From positions 1,550,001 to 1,614,000 of the forward strand of contig JANATG010000014.1 of the NCBI GenBank assembly GCA_029449235.1: a stretch of DNA of 64,000 nt, given 5' to 3'. Shown one piece after another: positions 55,901 through 64,000 of the stretch. The position numbers were made by a program, and so were the translations under genes. Source of the DNA: Linnemannia schmuckeri. Its lineage: Eukaryota; Mortierellomycota; Mortierellomycetes; Mortierellales; Mortierellaceae. Position 1 is the stretch's first letter. Each line of letters opens with the position of its first letter. The notes under the pieces were generated by a model that was given only the letters and a program-made list of their open reading frames with translations, was not told where the DNA came from and did no database searches.

Positions 55901-57177
55901 AGGTCAGGCAGAGCATGTTTGTCGGTGGGGTCATGGTTATATATGCCTTCATGGTCCTCTCGCTGTCGTCTCCTGGATGAGCCCTTTTTTCTCTTCTTCC
56001 TACGCCGACGAGCTGTTCTAGGATGAGGGTCATCTGCTGAGACCATATCACTGACTCTACGCTGGTCATTCTGGAGGTATACCCGAGGTTGATGGATAAC
56101 TGGCATGTTGAAGCTGGAGCTCTCTTGTCGAATGAGAGATAAGGAGGGACGCCATCCTGACCGACTCCGTCTGGGTGCCTGTCTCTCCTCATCCGAGATG
56201 TCATGCTGTCCGGTAGGTTTAGTCCTGGCGGGTCGTGAGGATAATCCCTCCGGCGAATCCTGTATATTTCGGCTTGGCGGTTCAAGCTCAAGGCTTATTC
56301 TCAATGAGCCTTCCGTCTTGTTATTATTGTTCCTAGAATTAGCAACAGCAGATCCTCGACGACCACCATAGAATCCCTGGTCGGCGGACTGACGAGGCTG
56401 ACGAGGGATATCTTTTGATGCGTGGTAAGAGTCATCTGAGTCGGTCATTGGTTCAGGAGAATCGACACGAACAGAACTCCCCCAGAAGTCTTGATGACTC
56501 TGAGACAAGTGGGTGGTCGAGCTTCGATGGGGGTATGAGTCGAGTGAGCCACGGCCGAGGAAGGCATGTGAAGAGGAAGAAGGATGGGTTGGACTGTTTT
56601 TGTTGTTGGTGTTGTTGTCCCTGGTTTGAGGAGAGACGGGTCTGTTCGCACGAGGGGACAGTGAAAACGAGCGTCGAGGGGGAGGACCCTGAGGAGATGA
56701 TGGGCGGACAGGAAGAGGGGAGAGCACAGAAGGCTGAGGATAATTGTCCTGAGGGTTCTGTGGGTATTCTTTTTCGTCCGCGTCACTGTGGAGTCCGCCA
56801 GTCGGGAAAGGAACGAGAGGAGAAGAGGGAGAGGGTGGTGGTTGTTGCTGGTGATGACTATGGAGGGAGTGGGATGAGAAGGAGATGGATAGACCTAAGC
56901 GGCTGCTATTGTTGCTATTGCTACCGGCATGCCTCTGTGATGAGTAAGGGTGGTTTGAATTGCCACTGTTGTCGTTGTGTTTGTGTTGGTACTGGGGTCG
57001 GTGGTGGTGGCGCGAATGCAACGGAGAAGAGGCTACTGAAGAGGAGCCTCTGCGGGTGTAGGTAGAAGGGACTGCAGTGGCGACCTGTGAAGCAGAGGAG
57101 TGGGGCCGAGGAACAAGGGCTTCTTCAGCAGGTGTGAGGGCGAACCTCGGCATACCCTGGAATCCAGCTCCGTCCAT
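52916..57177 (-). CDS. RAX1: RAX1-like RGS-domain membrane protein
   Basis: Minus-strand exons 57177..55798, 55685..53188 and 53069..52916 join to 1343 residues. After 400 residues of Ser/Pro/His-rich sequence comes the first part of an RGS domain (about 413-475): LPDLFQVLEKRTRYPLSYDD, FEAFLRRQRAVEYLNFWTDV and TAHEQLCRAFD. A very long acidic insert follows, containing LEESVARIYRKYLIQLRTMS and VISEWNEKWRRRD. The RGS end is at about 1170-1225 (QRIHAQVQQE, FVVDVVLREHYYPLFLEYVK). Three hydrophobic segments close the protein, the last (WMMFNIVVCSSVVTVAFAAL) in exon 3. A split RGS followed by C-terminal membrane helices is the layout of fungal Rax1, a bud-site and polarity landmark in yeast. Length is about three times that of yeast Rax1. 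Symbol is by architecture. Confidence 0.82.
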
Positions 57178-57704
57178 GTAGTCAAAAGGGCTCTGGGGAT
57201 GAAGAGGTTGTAGATGTGGAAATGAAGAGATGATGAGGAGAAGGAGTAACAGAGGAAGGTAAAGGAGATGGGGATGATGAGGTGAGAGAAGAAAAGGAGG
57301 AAGAGAAGAGGAGGAAGAAGGGAGTGGAAGGGGGTCAAAGTGAGACGAAGAGACAAAGAAGAAAGAGGCAGGTAGGAGGTGGCGGCAATATGTATGTAAT
57401 GGGCAAATGAAAAAAAGGGGAGATAGCTTCTAGGTTCGTTGGGTAAGGCAGCAGTGACAGAGCGACAGACACAGGATGAAAGGGAACAAAAAATAGGCTC
57501 TCACAGACCGCTTTTGTGTCTTCTGTGTCGTCGGTGCCTTTTTTTGCTCTCAACGGATGCCAGGGGCTGAAAGAAGAACGCGGAGGAAAGGAAAGAGGAG
57601 GAAAAGGGGCGGAAGTGTGCTCATCAACAACACATACTTGCTCACTCACAAACATACGGAACCCTGCACATGATAGAGTAGACTGTATGTTGCAAGGTTG
57701 CCAC

Positions 57705-57737
<33 letters not shown>

Positions 57738-58185
57738 CATACGAGGCACGATTTATCAGGATTCAATCCATGAGGATGATAGATCGAGTGATACAATAAC
57801 AAGTAGCACAGGCACTGTTATTGTCCGTACAGCAACAGTAGGCACTCATTCACATATCTCTCCTTTGATGAAAACAAACCTGTCAAGAGTGTCTGTCTTC
57901 GTACCACTTTTCATCCATTGTTTGTCTTTGTGTGTGTATAGTACGTGATTTATGATCCTACTGCCTTCGACATAACCATCTTCTCGCAAAACACTGATGC
58001 TGAACAGATTGAGATCTCGTTTGTTATTGATGATGATATGTGAATGCATAATTGTGTTGAGATGTATTACTGAAAAAAAAAAGAAATAATAACTCGCTGT
58101 CTGCCGGTCCCATGTGTCGCTGTCTATGGTCGTGTCCTGATATATACTCGATGCTCATGATCGCCTCTCTTCGCATCCTTATGCT
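57178..58185. other. Intergenic region, RAX1-like promoter and mS45 3' flank
   Basis: Purine-rich on the plus strand next to the RAX1-like start (pyrimidine-rich on the coding strand), plus a poly(A) tract. No gene seen. Confidence 0.4.
57706..57735. repeat. Poly(A) tract, about 30 nt
   Basis: Uninterrupted A run in the intergenic region. Confidence 0.9.
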
Positions 58186-59478
58186 TTATGCCTTCTGAAC
58201 CTGGTGCAAGGTACCGTCCTTCTCGCGAATGAATGTGCCCTAGTTATAAATTCAAAATAGTTGTTAGGTAATCGGACCATGCATTAAAATCGACCGACAT
58301 GGAAGAAACAAGGTAAATGGCAAAATCAAAAAGGAAGACAACAAATATTTGTGATAAAATATAGTTGCTTAGAAAACACATGGGTTGGACAAGTTGAGAA
58401 ACAAGAACGAAAGCAAGCTGATAACAAAAACAATAAAGAGTAGAAACGAACCTTGCTGTTCTTGGAGGTATCCTGGAAGGCAAACTTGAAGCGAGGGTTG
58501 GCCTCGGCAGAGTTCCGGCTAATGGGCTTGGTCGGTGCAGCCTCAACCTGAGGGACACCCTTGATCGAGTCCACAAGCTTGAAGGGGTTTTTACGCTCCT
58601 CCTCCAACATACGGCTCTTGATCTCTGCCAAGGGACGACGCTTCAACACCTTGGCAGCATCCTCGGCCGTAAACTTCTTGTCTTCATCCACAGCCTCAAA
58701 CTTAGGACTACCAACCTGGGGCAGGATGTCGACCAGAGGTTCCGTGATCGCCTCGGATCTAACTGCCTTGACGCCCATCAGTTGTTCCATGCCCTTGGTA
58801 AAGTTCTCCTGAGCGACGAATCCGTCAGCAATCATCTCCTTCTCCAGGTGCTTCATCCTCAAGATTGCCTCCACACGCTTGATCGAAATGTTGTATGTGG
58901 TTCCGAGCTGACGGGGGGTGTACTTTGTGCTGTCCGATCGGTGCAACTTGTAAATCTCTTCCTTTGCAGCGTTCGAAATAGGTGGCGTAGGTTTGAACAA
59001 TGGGTTCATTGGGAACGGCTAATTGATGATAAGAACAAATTTACTCTCGTGTCAGTAAACAATACTTTTTCTTCTTTTCTCTGTTGAGGTGGCGCTCAAT
59101 TATCCTTCTTGATCAGAGATCGCGCTAGATAATACTCGTTCCTGAAAAAAAAAAAAAAAAAAAAAAAACACATACAGTTTCGCCGATGTAGTTGGGTCCT
59201 GAGAAAGAGGGGGTAGCGAAGCGAGCACCCTCGGTACGGAGCCACTTGTTGAAGTTTCTCCGTCTGAAAGGGAGCTTCGCCTCGGCGGGAGCCGCGGTCT
59301 CTGCCTCACCCTCACCCTCAGCAGCAGCAGCAACCGAAGAGTCTGTTGATTCCTTGGAGTCGTTAAATGCGGCGCGGGAGGAGTGGAAGAATCTGTGTGA
59401 GGAGAGAGCGGATGCGCCTGTGAGGGGGGCTCTGATTGCGCTGATGGACCACAGTGCCTTGACGGAGAGCGAAGCCAT
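58186..59478 (-). CDS. Mitochondrial small-subunit ribosomal protein mS45 (Bot1/MRPS35 type)
   Basis: Minus-strand exons 59478..59176, 59018..58452 and 58239..58186 join in phase 0 to 307 residues. The N-terminus is a typical mitochondrial presequence: basic, Ser/Ala-rich, no acidic residues for 38 positions (MASLSVKALWSISAI ... RFFHSSRAAF). The conserved Bot1p/mitochondrial regulator domain follows, with PRQLGTTYNISIKRVEAILR, MKHLEKEM and a PRFKFAFQDTSK end. The last exon adds GTFIREKDGTLHQVQKA. Fission yeast Bot1 and budding yeast Mrps35 are the known relatives, components of the mitochondrial 37S subunit needed for respiration. The second intron begins with GTTCGT, a weak donor. The first intron holds a 24-nt poly(A) run. 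The gene is divergent from CWC24. Confidence 0.85.
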
Positions 59479-60024
59479 GTTCGTGAATGTGAAGAGAAGG
59501 AAAGTGAGGTGGAGTTGGAAGGGGAGGAGTCCAATGCAATCGACAAAAGGGGGACAGACACAACACTCGACCGACCTCCGGTTGTTGTCTCTGAGAAGCT
59601 AAAGAGCTAAGCCGCACAAAACAAGAATTCGATCCCCCTCCATCCTGGCCCATAAGACGGAAACAATTAGATGTGCGATGATGAATAATACATAGCGTGA
59701 CTATCTTCAAATATGGCCCTTCTGGTGCTGCTACGCCCGTTCTCTCTGCTCAGCCCCCCTTTTGATTGGATTGATCTGTTTCGCCCTCTACACGTGACTG
59801 ATTGGTAATTTCATGCTAAACGTTGAAAGAAAAAATTGCAAAGGGAACAAGCCAACAGGGATAAAAAGGACGCTCGTCTTTTTCTCCTGTCTTCACGCAT
59901 CACATACATCCTTCTGTTGGCAGCGCATCATCAAACGGACACCCAAGGACACATACTCAGGACACTCACTCAGGACATACAAGGACCATACACTCAGAAC
60001 AAGAACAGATCACACACATCAACC
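59479..60024. promoter_or_regulatory. Shared divergent promoter of mS45 and CWC24
   Basis: A 546-base region lies between two divergent start codons; the CWC24 side has a CA-rich leader (59930-60020) with repeated ACTCAGGACA-like blocks. No coding frame is convincing. Confidence 0.45.
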
Positions 60025-61403
60025 ATGGCAGATTCATCACCAACAACAGCATCAACACCCAACGTTCCCTTCTTCAAGAAGCGCGCACAGTCCAAGAACG
60101 TCCGGAAGCGCAACCTCTCCGACGACGAAGACAACTCTTCCACTGTCCAAAATAACTTGTCAGAGCCCTCAAATCTCAACCACACCTCCCTCTCCTCCGT
60201 CTCCAAGAAACGCAACGCCAAACGAGGCCCTCAAACCTCTCATGCCGACATCCTCCAGTCCTCCTCCACAAGTAGTGCTAACCGCCTATCCTCAAAAGAC
60301 GAAGACACAGACAAAACTGTCGGCATTGCCTACAAGGCAACATTGGAGGCCAATATCCGGATTGACGATGCGACGAGGACACAAGAGATTGATACTGCCC
60401 ATGACCGGGATGCGCAGGCCGTGATTGATCGTCATATGAGGGCTGTTGAGAATGGGCTTGATGATTCTGCCAAAGATGATGGGCTTTATAAGGGTATGGC
60501 CGGATACAAGTCGCATATCCAGAAAGGAGAAGTCTCCAACTCTAAGATCAGGTACGTCTCCATCGTTTTCTGATATTTTAGTTATTCCAAAAGCATTGTC
60601 GTTGCATGATGTTGCCTACTAATCACTCATCTTTTTTTTTCTTGTTAAATAGAGTGGGACCAATGCGAGCATCAGCAAATATCCGTGTGACAAACAGATT
60701 TGACTACCAACCAGACATCTGCAAGGACTACAAGGAGACCGGATTTTGTGGATATGGCGATTCTTGTATCTACATGCACGACCGTGGTGACTACAAGGCT
60801 GGATGGCAATTGGATCAGGAGTGGGAAGCTGAACAACGAGCCAAAAAGGCGGCCTTGATCGAAGGTCTGGATCCTGAGGCCGAGAGCTCCAGTGATGAGG
60901 ACGATGATGTCCCCTTCGCCTGTCTCATCTGTCGTGAACCCTTCACCCGCCCTGTTGTCACCAAGTAAGTAACTTTTTTTTTGTACTAGACTCTGCGTCT
61001 GTCTTTGTTTATTTTAGCATTGGACTCGAACAATATACTAACCTATCCTCACTTTTTTCTGCGTGAATTAATTAGATGTAACCACTACTTCTGCGAAAAG
61101 TGCGCGCTGAAGAGATACGCCAAAACACCCAAATGTGCAGCCTGCCAAACACCCACTGGAGGACTCTTCAATGCCGTGCCCAAAGACTTTTTGAAAAAGG
61201 TTGCCGAGAGGAAAGCCAAGATCGAGGATGCGGCTCGGAGGCGAGCTGAGGATGATGCTGCCAATGCCGCTGCTGCTGGATCTGCTGGTGGTCTGGACGG
61301 AGAGGAGGGCGACTCTGGAATGGTCGAGGATCTTAGTGTTGTCGGCATGGGGGGTGCTCCTACCGGCGCAAGCGACGATAGTGATGATGATGATAGCGAC
61401 TAG
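60025..61403 (+). CDS. CWC24: Splicing factor CWC24 / RNF113 (CCCH zinc finger plus RING)
   Basis: Exons 60025..60551, 60653..60964 and 61076..61403 join to 388 residues. An N-terminal FFKKRAQSKNVRKR block leads into DKTVGIAYKATLEANIRIDD and RVGPMRASANIRVTNRFDYQ. Next is a CCCH finger with C-x8-C-x5-C-x3-H spacing (DICKDYKETGFCGYGDSCIY then MH). A C3HC4 RING spans exons 2 and 3 (FACLICREPFTRPVV, then CNHYFCEKCALKRY and CAACQ). The tail is acidic. In yeast Cwc24 joins the activated spliceosome and shields the 5' splice site; in animals RNF113A also acts as a ubiquitin ligase. All zinc ligands are visible, and the gene looks intact. Confidence 0.95.
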
Positions 61404-61806
61404 AACTGCTGCTGCTAAGAACTAAAAATATGACTATCATTCGTCGATACAAACGCTTAATGTTTCGTGTTAAATGTTTAACGTTGAATGATCTTTTTTT
61501 TATATATATTTAATTTTTGTAGTTATTTGCTGATTGTAATACGAATTTGTGTTGGGGATACGCTTTGATCGAGAAATACAATTGACTAGCATACATGAAG
61601 CAAGAAAAAGAAAAAAGAAAAGCATATCTTCCTATAAGCTTTCAGGACAAGGTAAGAAGCACTGAATCGCAACTTTGTTCTTGACACAGACATTGGCACC
61701 GCTGGTGCTACAGGACGCTGTCTAAGAATTTGTGGGGAGACCAGTAGGAGTGACAGTAGGGATGGATACTGAAGTAGTCAAGAGGGTAGGGAGGATAATT
61801 ACTGGC
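61404..61806. other. Convergent 3' flanks of CWC24 and RNase T2
   Basis: A/T-rich spacer between two convergent genes; no gene seen. Confidence 0.4.
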
Positions 61807-62583
61807 TTATTTAACGGGGTAAGAAATGTATCCGTGGCAGGTTCCAGTACGACGGGCGTCGAAAGGAATATAGGTGCCAGCAGTGTTGACCTTGAAGAAC
61901 AACCAGATCTCGCTCAAGACACCGGAGGCACAGTTGATCTGGGCATCAACACCGTAGGCAGCCTTGATAGCATCGTGCATGTCATCAACATCGGGAGTAG
62001 AACCAGGCTTGATGCCGGCACCAGCGAGAACATTGTAGAGGTTGTACTGCTTGCGCAAGGCGAGGGTGGTCTTGAAGTAGTTGAAGACATCCTGGTCCTG
62101 GACATAGTTAGACGAACACTTGGGCGCTAAAGTCGAAATACAGGTTCCGTGCTTGCTCCACTCGTGCGCCCAGAAGGCGTTGTTATCACCCTTATATGAA
62201 CCCCAGTAGGTGTTCAACTCATCCAAGAATCCGGCAGGAGTGGAAGGGTAGTTCTGAAGACGAGTCTCGATGTCCGGGTAGGCACGGGCGATGTCACAGC
62301 CGTTTTTGGGGCCATAGTCTCCGTTACACTTGTTGGGCCAGAGACCATGGATGGTGAACTCGTTGGATGGTCCGAGACCGCGGTACCACTGCTGGGTGAG
62401 AACGATTTGACCATAGGAAGGGACACAGCAGCCATCAAGACCCGAGGAGGCAGAGGTACAGGAGAGAACATCGGCGGGGCAGGTCAAGGCGCGGGGTTGA
62501 AAAGCGCTCATGTTGACGGGCAGAGCCGAGACGGTAGAGAGCGCAGCAACAGCCAAGGAAGCGACAATGGTCAAGAACTTCAT
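61807..62583 (-). CDS. Secreted ribonuclease T2
   Basis: A single-exon minus-strand gene of 258 residues. Residues 1-20 are a signal peptide (MKFLTIVASLAVAALSTVSA). The two catalytic motifs are intact: FTIHGLWPN with His79, and WAHEWSKHGTC with His140, Glu141 and His145. About a dozen Cys residues support several disulphides. The enzyme cleaves single-stranded RNA through a 2',3'-cyclic phosphate, usually outside the cell or in the vacuole, for phosphate and nucleotide supply. The C-terminal part ends soon after IWLFFKVNTAGTYIPF and GTCHGYISYP, so there is no extra C-terminal domain as in yeast Rny1. The start is the ATG that opens the signal peptide; the further upstream frame is leader. Confidence 0.95.
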   Translation of the reverse strand: MKFLTIVASLAVAALSTVSALPVNMSAFQPRALTCPADVLSCTSASSGLDGCCVPSYGQIVLTQQWYRGLGPSNEFTIHGLWPNKCNGDYGPKNGCDIARAYPDIETRLQNYPSTPAGFLDELNTYWGSYKGDNNAFWAHEWSKHGTCISTLAPKCSSNYVQDQDVFNYFKTTLALRKQYNLYNVLAGAGIKPGSTPDVDDMHDAIKAAYGVDAQINCASGVLSEIWLFFKVNTAGTYIPFDARRTGTCHGYISYPVK

Positions 62584-62699
62584 TGTGGGTGGTAGAGAGG
62601 TGTAGGTTGGGAATGGGCTGGAGAGAAGAGGAGAGATAAGGGGTGGAGATTGGGAATGGTAGTATAAAGGGCACAGCATAAAAAAGTGGGAACAGGAGC

Positions 62700-62712
62700 C
62701 AGTACTTATACA
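62700..62712 (-). promoter_or_regulatory. Possible TATA box of the RNase T2 gene
   Basis: Read on the minus strand, TTGTATAAGTACT lies about 120 bases before the ATG. Placement is tentative. Confidence 0.3.
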
Positions 62713-64000
62713 AGTGGGAGAATTGATAGACGACCGATACAGGGCCAGGGAAGAAAGTGAAAAGAACTGTAGTATATTTCATGGCATGGGCTGGGAAATA
62801 TTGTCAAATCTCCTTTGTTGCATACTCGCTCCACGCATGCTTGTTTTCCGTAGCATACATTTTTTTACTATCCTATGAGAAAGCGTACTTTTTTCGGGTT
62901 CGAAAAAAAAAAGGCGATTTCGTCCGCGGGTCTGTCAAAGTGCATAGCCAATTTTCCTCTTCCGGATACCGTGCAACTGCATATTGTGCCTCTTTCCCTT
63001 GCATCTTTCACCTTCAACCAATCTCATCGGCGGAAAGAATCAAGGAGAAAGGGTTCTAGCCTTTCCTAAAAGAAATTTCGTACACATAAACACACACATT
63101 CTCTTTTTGCCATCATATTGTCGAACGTTATGATTAAAGGGTTTGATGGAGTTGGATGATGAAGAACCATCCCACTGCCTTTTTCTAGCCTTTGTTATTC
63201 TCTCCTCCCTCCTTGTCCCACCTCTGCTTGAGGCTACTTGGTAGGACAATGGCTGGCCATAGTGGAACCCTGGTGTGCTCTTCACTCCTCAAAAAGCGTT
63301 CTCGAAAAAATATCTGTAACAAGTGATGACCACAACTGTGCCGAAATGCTAAGCACTTGCACGCTTGTAGTGACAGCCAATAATGTATCCTATACCGCAA
63401 GCGTCTCTTTGGGACTTGACTGAGATACCTAATATGAAGGGCGTTCCAGGTCATATTTAATTTTATGTACGCAGGAAAACGTTTTTGTTCTCTAGGATCA
63501 GGATTCTCGGCGATTTTTCAATCGCGGTCATGTCCATGGTAATCCCCCTTTTTTTTTCTTTTTTTTTTTTTTTGAGCACGCATATCCGCGGTGCTCATTC
63601 GAACGCGTTCTAGCCTTCGGCGAGGTTATTATTTTGCGCACGTGCCTTTTATTACCATATCTGTGCTGAAAAATTCAAGAGGGACAAGAAGGGCAGGCAA
63701 TTAACGGCCGAGAATCTGACATTCGGTGCCTGTTTGGTCGAGAATGGGAAGAGGAATAGGGATGAAGACCTATCGCTTTTGTCTGCGCGTGTTCTGGGCC
63801 CATGACTTGATTTTTGGGCTTTTTTTAGCCACCTTTCTTTTCCTTAAAATAAATCCCCGGTATCCCCGGTACCAATCTCGGTCCCCTATTTTTTTCTCCC
63901 TTATCGTTCTCTGCAAGTGTGGGGAAGGGAGAATTGATGGTGGAATCATAGTGAATTAAGACTGAGGAACTTTCCATGCTTCTTATTAAACAAGCAAACG
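62713..64000. other. Gene-poor end of the window
   Basis: I see no convincing gene on either strand. A T-rich tract lies at about 63549-63574. Short frames such as 63238-63423 lack any recognised domain. Confidence 0.4.

Noticed and set aside
63238..63959. Short plus-strand frames near the end of the window
   Set aside because: No recognisable domain, codon pattern or splice structure.
1..64000. CRISPR array, bacterial operons or a prophage
   Set aside because: No regularly spaced direct repeats and no closely packed co-directional genes; genes are intron-containing and fungal.

Overview
The window reads as nuclear DNA of a filamentous fungus of the Mucoromycota, most likely Mortierellaceae. 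The evidence is many short GT-AG introns (about 50-120 nt), long A/T homopolymers between genes, a decayed NACHT/pentapeptide/WD40 NLR-like family, a piggyBac element and a relic of a eukaryotic TnpB (Fanzor). The group assignment is inference; no rRNA or other marker gene is present. All exon boundaries were read by eye from splice signals and frame continuity, and every multi-exon model listed as intact keeps one open frame when joined.

Layout. 0-10.7 kb: the 3' part of a TMEM184/DUF300 membrane protein gene, a broken FAD monooxygenase, a broken NACHT-pentapeptide-WD40 gene on the minus strand, and a second shorter relic of that family. 10.7-21 kb: an RRM protein of Nop6 type, a 2.3 kb gene-free microsatellite-rich stretch, an ATG4 cysteine protease with a very long N-terminal extension, and a third WD40 relic. 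21-25 kb: a small unrecognised gene, then divergent ribosomal protein genes uS4 (RPS9, with an apparently intron-split start codon) and eL21 (RPL21). 25-32.4 kb: an accessory island. A decayed membrane-protein gene is followed by a piggyBac element with recognisable inverted ends, which contains a near-perfect 2.1 kb palindrome made of two tail-to-tail Tc1-like copies. 33-38 kb: two tandem single-pass kelch/beta-propeller membrane proteins. 39-43 kb: LARP1. 43.9-46 kb: a decayed Fanzor. 46.6-52.5 kb: a Ser-rich protein with a C-terminal membrane segment, a Cys-rich zinc-binding candidate, and the deubiquitinase UCH37/UCHL5. 52.9-64 kb: a RAX1-like RGS membrane protein, mitochondrial ribosomal protein mS45, splicing factor CWC24/RNF113, and a secreted RNase T2; the last 1.4 kb is gene-poor.

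The intact genes are mostly housekeeping: cytosolic and mitochondrial translation, ribosome assembly, mRNA control by LARP1, splicing, autophagy and ubiquitin recycling. The accessory material (NLR-like family, piggyBac, Tc1, Fanzor, FAD monooxygenase) is almost entirely broken. Several of the stop codons are best explained by C:G to T:A transitions. The most unusual objects are the Tc1 palindrome nested in piggyBac and the Fanzor relic.
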